Assembly (NCBI GenBank): GCA_029953675.1
Contig: JAMWBK010000004.1
Coordinates: forward strand, 2,912,501 to 2,976,500
Reading direction: 5' to 3'
DNA: 64,000 nucleotides
DNA from: Rhodosorus marinus
Taxonomy: Eukaryota > Rhodophyta > Stylonematophyceae > Stylonematales > Stylonemataceae
Position numbers and translations under genes: made by a program. Positions 33,452-43,030 of the stretch are shown here, piece after piece. Numbering within the stretch: position 1 is the stretch's first letter; each line of letters opens with the position of its first letter. A model generated the notes under the pieces. The model did not search any database, was not told where the DNA came from, and saw nothing but the letters and a program-made list of their open reading frames with translations.

Positions 33452-34576
33452 CTACACCCTTGGCTTCTGGAATACGCAATCTCTAACAATAGTTGGTAAG
33501 AGCCCCGCTGTGGTTGCGGTAACAAAAGCAACGCATACGCTCTCCTGAGAATGAACAAATGGCCAGATGTGTTTCGCAAGAATGCGAGCTCAGACGGTAG
33601 CACACCACTTCGTTCCCAGCTGTTCCATGCTCGATGGCCGGCGTCACAAATGTCAAGAGTGCTCGAAGCGCGAGGCAAAACGAGTGCAGGGCCGGATTTG
33701 GAAGAGGGAGGAGACTGGCCTAAAAAAACGCGAAAAGTTTTCAGAATATGTTTAATAATTCCACGTATGAATTTCTCTTCAGCCAATTGCTTTCTGTGAA
33801 CGCCCGTTCGTTCGAATGATTGGTTCATGGACTCGTTGAATACTGAGCTTGATGAAATATTTCGTAACTTCTACTAATTTCATCAAATATAGAAAAGAAT
33901 TGCAATCAAAGCACGTCTGACATTAAATAATCCCTTTTCATTGGATTTCCAAAAGTTGCGATTAACCAATAATAGAGACTGGTTGCTAAATCCGATCGAA
34001 TAACTGGACAGACGATCTTTGAATTTAGTTATTTTCACATGGAGTATCTTCTCCGGGGAGCGAACAACTGCAATTTTCCAACTGAAATGCTAGCTAGCAT
34101 TGAAATGAAGGGGGGTTCGGTCTCTCGAAAGTAGTGCTGATATATTGAATATTAAAAGTATTAAAATCGATCAGCAAATGAACGAGTGAATATACTCCCA
34201 GTAAGAGGTTGTCAAGGCAAAAGTTATGATCTGAGGAAGGTTTTAGTGCGCCTCCGTTGGGAGTTGCGCGTCAAACCAGCAAATTATGGACGACAGTAAG
34301 ATCTATTCATCATTTTTTGCGTATTTTCTTTGGGCCACGCCACGCCAAGTGGAATTTTGGATTCCAATGTTAGTTTTTCTTGAAATGGTCCGGTGCAGTT
34401 ACGTTGAACCTCCGAAAAAAATGGTTTTAAAAGGGAACTGAAAAGGATCGATCAGGGCGTGGGGGCAGTCGGAGGAATGGTTGGTATGCTCGAGTTGGAG
34501 GTGTGGGGGGGGGATAGTGAAGCGGGTTTAAGGTATAGAGAGTTTGGCAAGGTGGACGTAGTGGATCTTGACCAAG
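33452..34576. other. Intergenic upstream of PEPC
   Basis: Frames at 33448-33828 lie on both strands and are not supported. Positions 33840-34240 are AT-rich. Positions 34454-34516 are strongly G-rich on the plus strand just before the PEPC start (listed separately). Confidence 0.5.
34454..34516 (+). promoter_or_regulatory. G-rich sense-strand tract upstream of PEPC
   Basis: The stretch contains GTGGGGGC, GGAGGAATGG and a run of nine G near 34505-34513, ending about 60 bp before the ATG at 34577. It is one of several such tracts found at similar distances upstream of genes in this window on whichever strand the gene uses. A promoter or 5' UTR role is inferred. Confidence 0.35.
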
Positions 34577-37500
34577 ATGATCGAAGGTGCACGTAGTTTG
34601 GAGAGGTTTGGTGGTTTGGCCACCATGCCGAGCGGGATGAGTGACTTAGTCGACGACGCTGAGGTTCAGTTCACTTTTGGATCTACTAGCCCGCATCGAG
34701 TTGACTCGGTTGAGTTTTTGAGTCCGTTGGAGAAGGATGTATCTCTCCTGCGAAACACGTTCTTCCAGGTCCTCGATCAGACCTGTGAGAAGGAGATGCT
34801 CTCGAAGATTGATCAGATCAACAGCGCGTCGAAGATCTACGATTTGTCTAAGGAGGACCAGGCTTTCGACAAGATGGCTGCGCTGGTCTCCAAACTGTCG
34901 GATGAGGAGCTCCTTACGGTGGCGGGCGCATTCTCGATGACGTGCAATCTCGCCAACATCGCGGAAAACGTGCATCGAATTCGTCGGCGACGAGCTTACG
35001 AGAGGGGGGAGAGCTCACTGGGCTACCTGCATTCTTGTGGTGAAACGTTCGGCACACTGACACAGGCTGGAAAGTCTGGCGAGGAGATCCATGAGGCGCT
35101 GAGCAAGCAAACGGTGGGCGGATCAGAAACCGCAGAGTGGAGCATGATACATCGTGGGACCTGTTGAGCTTATGAGATGTTTCTTTGGTTTACAGGTTAA
35201 ATTTGTCTTAACAGCCCATCCTACTCAAGCTGTCAGGAAGAGTATCCTGGCCAAGCTCCAAGTGATTGCCTACGACCTTCTGGAAATGCATCGTGAGGAC
35301 TTAACCCCGAACGAAATGTCTGATTTCAGGATGGACTTGAGGAAAAAGCTCCTTGCGATCTGGCAGACGGATCAAATCAGGAGAACGGCTCCCACCCCGC
35401 TTGACGAGGCTCGAGGAGCACTCCAGACTATTGAAGACGAGCTGTGGGTTGCTGTTCCTAGGTACATTCGCTCCATCGATCGCTCTCTTAAGCAAATTGA
35501 CCAACCGACTTTGCCGAGAGACGCTCGACCATTCCTCTTTGGGTCATGGGCCGGCGGCGATCGTGACGGTGAGACGAAAACTACTCCGAAAGGATTGGGA
35601 GTCCCTTCGAAGCTGATTTGCTAGTTTTCGCGTTCAGGTAACCCCTTCGTGCTTCCGGAGACCACCCACAGAGTTGTCTTGTTGAATCGATACAGGACGA
35701 TCAACAAATATCTCCAAGACGTTGAGAAATTACTGTTCGAGCTCTCCATGACGAAGTGCAATGATACGCTGATCGAATACAACCAGAAGCAACCCAGGCC
35801 TGATGTTTCCATGGTACGTGTAGCCGCGTTGCGTCAAGATTCGTCGATACAACTATTTCCGGTCTGTCAGCTCTCTAACAAGAGTGTGTGCATGAATTTA
35901 CAAACAGAAAAACATCAAGTTTAGGGAGTACTGGAATTACGTTCCTCCTAGCGAGCCGTATCGCGTGTGCCTCTTCAACGTTCGGGACCGACTCGCGAGA
36001 ACACTTGAGTATTGCGAAGCTCGACTTGCCGATAATGCTGTGCCGAAAGTACCTCAGGAGCTCATGTATGACCACGTGAATGACCTTATAGAACCGCTTG
36101 AGATCATGTACCAGTCGCTTGTGGACACTGGGTTGGAAATGGTTGCCAGCGGGACGTTGCTAGACCTTATTAGGAGAGTCCATGCGTTTGGACTGTACCT
36201 GGTGAAGCTGGACGTTCGCCAGGAAGCAGACCAGCACACTGCAGCGATCGATGCGGTCACGGAATTCACTGGTCTTGGCAAATACTCGGATTGGGATGAG
36301 GACAAGAGAATGAGCTTCCTTGAGGATATCCTCGCTTCTAGGAGACCGTTGATCCCTCGAGTGATGCCATGCACCCCGAAGGTTCAGAATATCCTGGACA
36401 CATTCCAAACTGTAGCTGAGCTCGGAACGGAGGCGCTGTCAGTTTACATCATTTCAATGTGTATGAGACCGTCGGATGTGATGCTGGTGGAGGTATTCCA
36501 GAGAGAATTTGGAAAAGCTGATGGGAACACCCTGCCAGTGGTGCCGCTCCTTGAGACTATTGGCGCTCTGAAGGATGCTCCAATGGTGCTGGAAAGGCTT
36601 TTCTCATGCAAGTGGTACAGAGACCATCTGAGGGAAGATCGGTTTGAAAACATTCAGGAGGTCATGGTCGGGTACAGTGACTCGGCCAAGGATGGTGGGC
36701 GTATGGCATCTGCGTGGAATCTGTTCAAGGCACAGCAGGCAATGGTCAAGGTCGCTCTAAAATATGATGTTACCCTACGATTCTTCCATGGCCGTGGAGG
36801 CACTGTTGGTCGAGGAGGAGGACCGCAGCATCTGGCTATTCTCTCTCAACCGCCCCGCACCATCAACAGCTACCTGAGAGTCACTATTCAGGGAGAGGTG
36901 ATCGAGCAGGATTTCGGTCTTCAACCGTTGTGCGACAAGACCCTGGAGACGTACACGACTGCCGTGCTGAAGGCTGATCTCATCGACTTTGCCGATGTGA
37001 AACCCGAATGGACTGCAATTATGGAGAAACTGAGTGAAACTTCGCTCGCGAAGTATAGGGAGGTAGTACACGGAGAACCGCGTTTTGTGGATTACTTCCG
37101 GAGCGCGACGCCTGAACTTGAGCTGGGAATGCTTAACATTGGCTCTCGCCCAGCGAAGCGCCGAGCCGGAGGGGTTGAAACGCTCAGGGCAATTCCTTGG
37201 ATCTTCGCCTGGACGCAGAACCGCCTTATCCTACCGGTCTGGCTTGGCGTCGGTACAGCGCTGAAGAAGTCCTTCGAGGACGGAGACGAAGCAGTCCTCA
37301 GAGAGATGTACGAAAGCTGGCCATTCTTCAAGTCCTTCTTCCAGTTGATTGAGATGGTTCTCGCGAAAGCGGACCCTCTCGTTTCTCAGCACTACGACAA
37401 CGAATTGGTAGACGACAAACTGAAAGGCCTTGGTGTCGAGCTCCGAGAGCTCCTCGAGGAAACTATCGAAATGGTCCTGCGATTGTCGGGAGGCTCTAAA

Positions 37501-37686
37501 TTGCTCGACACGGACAAGGTAGAACAGCGTTCTGTCGACACCCGGAGGAAGTGGCTTACGGTTGTTAATCTGATTCAAGTAGAGGCTCTGAAGCGAACCA
37601 GAGCAGGAGATGAAAGCCCAGTTCTGAAGGACGCGCTTATCACGTCCACAAAGGCTGTTGCTTCCGGAATGCAGGGTACTGGATAG
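34577..37686 (+). CDS. PPC: Phosphoenolpyruvate carboxylase
   Basis: Four exons (34577-35113, 35196-35568, 35638-35813, 35908-37686) encode 954 residues, normal for PEPC. It carboxylates PEP with bicarbonate to oxaloacetate, replenishing the TCA cycle. Catalytic signatures are VLTAHPTQAVRKS (the active-site His), GYSDSAKDGGRMAS, FHGRGGTVGRGGGP (the conserved Arg/Gly loop) and RAIPWIFAWTQNR. The C-terminus is QGTG, where most PEPCs end in QNTG. The N-terminus (SLERFGGLATMPSGM) lacks the acid-base-x-x-SIDAQLR phosphorylation motif of plant-type enzymes, so regulation by PEPC kinase is not expected at that site. Introns are 82, 69 and 94 bp. The start is the first ATG of the frame. The gene converges on the dehydrogenase gene (198-bp gap). 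Confidence 0.97.
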
Positions 37687-37884
37687 GAATCCTGCCATCA
37701 TCCTCTTATGCAGCAGGGTTACTCCTGCGACACATTTAATCCAAGCCTGGTCCGCAAATGGCTGGCGTAATTCCATTAAATCAAAGAACTAAAGAGCTTC
37801 TTAACTTAAAGATCTGCAGCGCAGTCCTAAATTCAGCGAAGTCACAGACTCCGGCCAGATTGCAGTTTTCGGAGCTCGGTGCCC

Positions 37885-39276
37885 TTACGACTCCTTTAGT
37901 TTTCTGGCGTGAACGTAATTGTGCTCAATCATCCAGTTCACGCTCTCCCGAATCGCATCTCTTGCTCCACTTGTATCAAGGCCAAGTTCTCGAACAGCTT
38001 TGCTCGAATCGAAGTCTAAAATTTTTGCCAGTTGTTCGAAAACGTTCGATGATTCAGTTGACCACTTTCGCTTTCAGCTCGCTCTAGGGGAGAGGTTGCA
38101 ATGTCTCTGGTTGTGCTCCTTACAATGATACTTTGTAATAACCTCCGCACGTTCTAAAGTCATACTCTTAGAGTCAAGGAGGACTTCACCGATAAAGCAG
38201 GCGAGGAAAACCACCCAGTTGGGCAAACATATACTCGGGGGGGATGTACCAGCTGCCCGAGAATATTCACTCAACATATCGTGGATGAGCATGTTCTCTC
38301 CACCAAGGATGTATCGGTGTCCGAGTCTACCAACTTCCATAGCCTTCACCATGGCGTCGCAGCACTGACGAATGCCGATGATGTTGATCCCTCCGTGCGT
38401 ATAAAACTTCAACGCCCCCTAGTGTTTTCACAGGCGACTGGAGCTAAGGGGAAGCTGCCCGCTGACGACGATAGCCGGGTGGGTGGTTTGTTTACCTGTG
38501 CAGCTTGGATTTGATTCTTCCTCGAACCCTTTTTTGCATCAGATGCTCCAACCACGTTGCTCGGACAAACCACGACTGCATCCAGTGTCCGCTGAGCGAC
38601 AGTCTGCATGACAAGTCGCTCACCAGCGTGCTTGGTTCGAAGGTAGCTAACCTTGCCAGCCTTTGCTTCGTCCCAGGGGGAGTCCTCATTCAGAGGAGGC
38701 TGATTCTCGCTGTTGTTGTATCCGACAGAAACAATAGACGAGACATGCACTAGTCTCGGTTTCGAAGGATTCTAATCAAGACGATAGAACCGACGAAGCT
38801 GCAAAGTCAGGAGCTAGGTTTTTATATTGGCAAGCCGTTGGCATTTCCCTTCTCACCTCTTGGATAGCGGTTATTACGTTCCTGGTTCCATCAACGTTGA
38901 CTGAATGCATTAGATCACTCATTTTAGAGGAATAGGCTACCACGCCAGCTCCATGGAAAACAGCCTTCCACTCTCCCTCTCCATCGCTCAGGGCAGCTCT
39001 GACGGAGTCCAGATCTGTCACTGGTTGTGAGGAACACAAAACGCGCTTCAGAACGGACCATCTCTGTATAAAGCAATCTCAACACTGAAAAACTATACCA
39101 TCTCCAATATGACTGACTACGTTCAACGCATCCAACTCCTCAGCTCCTCTCATCGACCTCCTCAGAACGTGCACCTTGTAGCCATGCTGAAGCAGCGTGC
39201 TACACAAGCTTGATCCAACAAATCCAGTTGCTCCAGTGACAAGAACACGTTTATGTGAATCTTTAGCTGATGCCAT
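37885..39276 (-). CDS. NAD(P)-dependent epimerase/reductase, HpnA/DFR-like SDR
   Basis: Five exons (39276-39099, 39020-38857, 38771-38496, 38418-38124, 38015-37885) encode 347 residues. This is an extended short-chain dehydrogenase: the Rossmann loop GATGFVG lies near residue 16, an NVDGTRNVI helix follows, and the active site shows VHVSSIVSVG with YLRTKHAGER, matching the Ser and Tyr-x-x-x-Lys of the family. C-terminal FDSSKAVRELGL is a hallmark of the dihydroflavonol-reductase and hopanoid-associated (HpnA) sugar epimerase group. The substrate is unknown; a sugar-nucleotide or ketone reductase role is inferred. Introns are 78, 85, 77 and 108 bp. An upstream in-frame ATG at 39291 would add a short leader, so the start is uncertain. 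Confidence 0.85.
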
Positions 39277-40074
39277 CGTTGGCCTGGAGCTCATAACAGA
39301 TACCACAAATCCAACTTGCTTCATTGTAAGCTGCTCAGTAGATACGCCCCCAATCGGATTCAAAAATCAATCCACTTTGATTCACCGGCTCCAATGCTTG
39401 CTTGGGAATGGTCTTGGTTGACGTCACTGAGAAACTAGGGACCTGAAGCTGAACCAACTGGAGACTGTGGTATGCTCAGACTAAGCAAACCATATCAGAA
39501 CAAGAAGAAGATCGTTGGAAAGCTGGAGTCAATATTACTCCCGGAGTCAATATTACTCCCGGAGTCAATATTACTCCCGCAGTCCATATCACTCCAGCTT
39601 GACAACAGCTGTTGGCCAAAACAGGAAACAGCTAAGCTGTGTTGCGCTGCTATTGCCGATACTTTGAACGGAATCGTCTAAAAGCCGAAACTGTAGCTTG
39701 CAAATAAGGCGGAGCTAGTGGATCTCGGCATGTGTTGCGCATGCATTAGCAATAGATCAAGCTTTGCGGGACATTAGAAAAGGGACAATCCTTTCGGAAA
39801 AACTTCACGGGAAACAACAATTGGACTACAGCTGTTGAAAAGTCTTAACCCATGTGTTGCTTGATGGCGCCAAAGGGTCAACGTGGGACTCCAAATTTCG
39901 TTTTAGGGTTCATCTCTTCTTCTTCAATTTGGGTCTCACCAATAAAAAAACCAGGTGGAACAAACCACAACCTCCCTTGCTACTGTGGTGAAAAAGCCAA
40001 TGTACACTGAAAAGGGGGGACGAAAACCCAATGCTAGAACGCTTGTATGGCTAGGTGATCTAACGGTGGTTTTA
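39277..40074. other. Intergenic with an 18-bp minisatellite
   Basis: The interval lies between two minus-strand genes. A four-copy 18-bp tandem repeat at 39525-39596 is the only notable structure. A plus frame of 69 codons across it merely translates the repeat (ESILLP) and is not called. Confidence 0.5.
39525..39596. repeat. 18-bp minisatellite, four copies
   Basis: GGAGTCAATATTACTCCC occurs exactly three times in a row (39525-39578), followed by a diverged fourth copy (39579-39596). Each unit is itself nearly palindromic (GGAGT...ACTCC around AATATT), so the array can form repeated hairpins. Confidence 0.9.
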
Positions 40075-41220
40075 CTAAGATACACCGCCGACGAGCTTCC
40101 TTGGGGAGTAGCAGGGACCAGATGATGTCTTAAATGCTGCATCCTAGTTCCGAGTAGAACATAGAAAATAGAAAAGCCCTCGCTTAGCTCGAGCTTCTCT
40201 GCCGAGTATTCGCCTTGTACTGTGGTTCATGAATTACCTGGTACTGTGCAATGCCGTCCTCATTCGTGGACAGGTCATCCGCTACTCGATCAAAAGCTTT
40301 GGAAGCGCGGTTGCCGGGATCAATTGGAGCAGACTTGTGGCCATCGAATGTGATCAGCTCACCACTGGTATACAGTGCAAAAGATATCAGAATCAGGGGA
40401 ATGCATGGTGACCTTTTCGATGAACTGGAAAAGGCCTGTGAGACTTACTTGCCGCACTCCTCTGGGGGACTCAGAGGATCAACCTCACTATGATCTTCGT
40501 TGCTAGCGCATAGAAGCATTCCGTGACTCGTGATACCTCGCATTGCTCTGGGCTTCAAATTGCAGAGTACGACCACTTTACGGCCTGTCAGCTCTTCCTC
40601 TGACATGAATTTCACCAGACCAGATACGATCGTACGAGGCTCCGGTTCTCCTACATCAATCTGTTTATCTGAGGATTCAGTATGTGAGCATATACCCGCC
40701 CTTGGGGCACACGCAGCCGGAAGTGAAGAGTTCTCAACATTCATCAACTTACTGTTTCAACGTAAAGCGTGTCAGCCTCAGGGTGCTTCTTGCACTCGAT
40801 GACTGTACCGGCTCGGATCTCAAGTCTCGAAAGCTCTGTGAGAGGCAGGGCCGCAGCCTCCGTTTCAGACTCTGCGCCGGCGCTTTCTGGTGCCTCAGCA
40901 CTCATTGTCGTGAAGCTTGCTCGACTCAAAACCTTCTTTGAATCCAGCTCCGAAATCGACATGTCATAACTGGATCCCGGAGACAGTCCCTTCAGAATAA
41001 CGCTGGACCTCGTCACCGTCCTGAACGATGCAGGATTTGAATCGCTTTTGTACACCACTCTATATGCGCGAGACCCCGAAGCCGCCCAGCTCAATGACGC
41101 ACTACCCAATCTGATATTCTGAAAGCTAATGCCATCTGCAGAGCAAATCGTTGCTTTCGATCTAACAGCCCCAATGCCACCGATCCCACCAACAAATCCT
41201 GCCATCCCTCTCAACGCCAT
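40075..41220 (-). CDS. FN3 domain fused to EMAPII-type tRNA-binding domain
   Basis: Four exons (41220-40753, 40660-40449, 40364-40238, 40143-40075) encode 291 residues. Residues about 25-110 look like a fibronectin type III module: ASLSW with the conserved Trp, [20 protein letters not shown] (the LxGLxPGxxY signature) and FTT. An acidic Ala/Glu linker leads to an EMAPII/Arc1p/Trbp111 OB-fold from [21 protein letters not shown] through [11 protein letters not shown] and [20 protein letters not shown] to the C-terminal FKTSSGPC. Such domains bind tRNA in trans and assist aminoacyl-tRNA synthetases. The FN3 fusion is not one I know. Introns are 92, 84 and 94 bp; the small last exon is supported by its match to the family C-terminus. 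Cytosolic location is assumed. Confidence 0.85.
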
Positions 41221-41884
41221 CTTCCCAAACTCCAAGTCGAAGCTGCGGAATAAAAATAAAATAAAATAGAAGGTACACCAGAGGGCACAAACTGAGGAGA
41301 AACTGGTAACATCCAACACAACATGAAGTCAAAAACTGGAGCTCCCGCATATCCCAGTCGCTCTCGATATCCCTTGTCAACTTCGGCCGTTGTCCTCACA
41401 CCCTGCCCAGTCCAAATCTCCACCATCCAGACCTCCTCGAATCCATCCAAAAAAATAAAAAAATTCCTAACGATTGATAAAAGGCAAACATAATACGAAT
41501 AATAAAATACCACGTGTCCGAACAACGCTGTGGTAACCAATTATTTTAGACCGAGTGTCTCTTCTTGCGATGGTTTAATATTAATGGTTTAGCGTCTATA
41601 TGGTACATTACTGTATCTACGGTATACGTCGCATGTGGCATTAATTGATTGGGTAAACGTGTGACGGTGGATTGTAGTGTGTGAAGACTGGTTGATAATA
41701 CTATGTACGACGCGTGTAAGGTTTTAATTTGTGAAATGGTTGTGTGCTCTGTGCTTTCTACTGTTTTTAATAGCGTTTTGATTTCGAGATAGTTGGCGTT
41801 TATTAGGGCTCTTCGTAGCTCGGTTTCTTCAGGTGAGAAGCTGAGCGGCAGTTCATCACCTTTGGCGTGGAGCTGGGACTTCCT
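41221..41884. other. Intergenic, no gene seen
   Basis: The region separates two minus-strand genes and includes the probable promoter of the FN3-EMAPII gene. Positions 41440-41780 are AT-rich. The overlapping minus frames at 41162-41540 contain no recognisable domain. Confidence 0.45.
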
Positions 41885-43030
41885 TCAAAGGTTTGTCCTC
41901 AAGGACGGAAATCCGGAATGGAATCGTTCTATTCTGAACGGGTCCAAGTTTGGTTCAGAGTTTGCCTGGGACTTGACCTCCTGGGCGGCGAGCTTTGCTA
42001 TCAGAGGCGCTAAGGTGATACCCGAATGAGTCACCGCCAGGTAGACATTGTCTGCTTCCGGTGAAAAGCCCACAATTGGTAGACCATCCAGTGGCACTGG
42101 CCTGAACCAGAGCGGGTCGACTTTGATATCCAATCCCTTCAAGTAATTTGAACACTCCGCCCACTGGGCATGTTGGCGCTCGACGAAAGCGTCCGTATCC
42201 TCCCCGTTTACGAAAAGACCATCTCCCTCACCGAATACCAGACCACCATTAGCATCGTGCTTGAGGTGGTAGCTCACCACTCCCTTTCCCGGCAATGAAG
42301 AATACCACTGAACCATTCCAGTAGACTGGAGAACAGATTCGGGTGGTGACGCTCGAGCAAGGATACCAGGTGAGTCTACCATAGGCACGTCAATACCAAG
42401 CTTAGACGCGAGCATTGGTGTACCAGTGCCTGCCGCTAGGACTAGAAGATCACAGTTGGTAATCCCTTCGCTTGTAATTATCGCGTACCCACCCGACGCA
42501 TTCCTCGAGATCTCAGAGACTTTACCCAAAACAAGCGATACACCTTTCTCCTGGGCAATCTCTAAGCACCTGGACGCAACTCTTCCAGAGTCTACTACCA
42601 TTTCATCGCTTGCCAGGGCGGCAAACTGGACTGACTCTGGTTGGAGTTTCGGCTCCATTTCGTAAAGATCCTTAGCGCTAATCTCACAGATGTCATGTCC
42701 ATGCTCCTGCAGCCTTACAACAGAGTCCTGGAGAAACTTTGCAGACCTGTCGTCGTCTGCCCACTTCAAGGCTTTCTTTTTATACGCAAAAATTTCATTA
42801 CCTCCCAATTCTTCGACAAAACTCTTCCACAATGAGCAAGCATCACGTCGAAAATCGTGGTAGACTTGAGGCTCGGTCGCCCATGCGTTGATCCAGGCAA
42901 AGGACTTTTGGCTCACTGTGTTCGCGTTCCCGGCGTCTACCAGAACAACCTTATAGTCCGTCTTTTTGCTCAGCTCATAAGCAATTGAGGACCCAATAAT
43001 ACCCCCTCCAATGACTGCTACCCTTGCCAT
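41885..43030 (-). CDS. FAD-dependent amine/D-amino-acid oxidoreductase (DadA-like)
   Basis: This single exon encodes 381 residues. The N-terminus MARVAVIGGGIIGSSIAYEL is a classic FAD-binding Rossmann loop, followed by an acidic strand end (VVLVDAG). The C-terminal WFRPVPLDGLPIVG and VTHSGITLAPLIAKLAA match the DadA/glycine oxidase/sarcosine oxidase family. Members oxidise amines or amino acids such as D-alanine, glycine or sarcosine; which substrate applies cannot be read from the sequence. There is no targeting peptide or tail anchor, and no peroxisomal tripeptide at the end (RTNL). The start is the first ATG. It is one of only a few longer genes in the window without introns. Confidence 0.88.
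   Translation of the reverse strand: MARVAVIGGGIIGSSIAYELSKKTDYKVVLVDAGNANTVSQKSFAWINAWATEPQVYHDFRRDACSLWKSFVEELGGNEIFAYKKKALKWADDDRSAKFLQDSVVRLQEHGHDICEISAKDLYEMEPKLQPESVQFAALASDEMVVDSGRVASRCLEIAQEKGVSLVLGKVSEISRNASGGYAIITSEGITNCDLLVLAAGTGTPMLASKLGIDVPMVDSPGILARASPPESVLQSTGMVQWYSSLPGKGVVSYHLKHDANGGLVFGEGDGLFVNGEDTDAFVERQHAQWAECSNYLKGLDIKVDPLWFRPVPLDGLPIVGFSPEADNVYLAVTHSGITLAPLIAKLAAQEVKSQANSEPNLDPFRIERFHSGFPSLRTNL

Noticed and set aside
40220-40237. Apparent 18-bp intron near the end of the FN3-EMAPII gene
   Set aside because: A 94-bp intron ending at 40144 leads to an exon with FKTSSGPC, which fits the EMAPII C-terminus, so the tiny intron is unnecessary.
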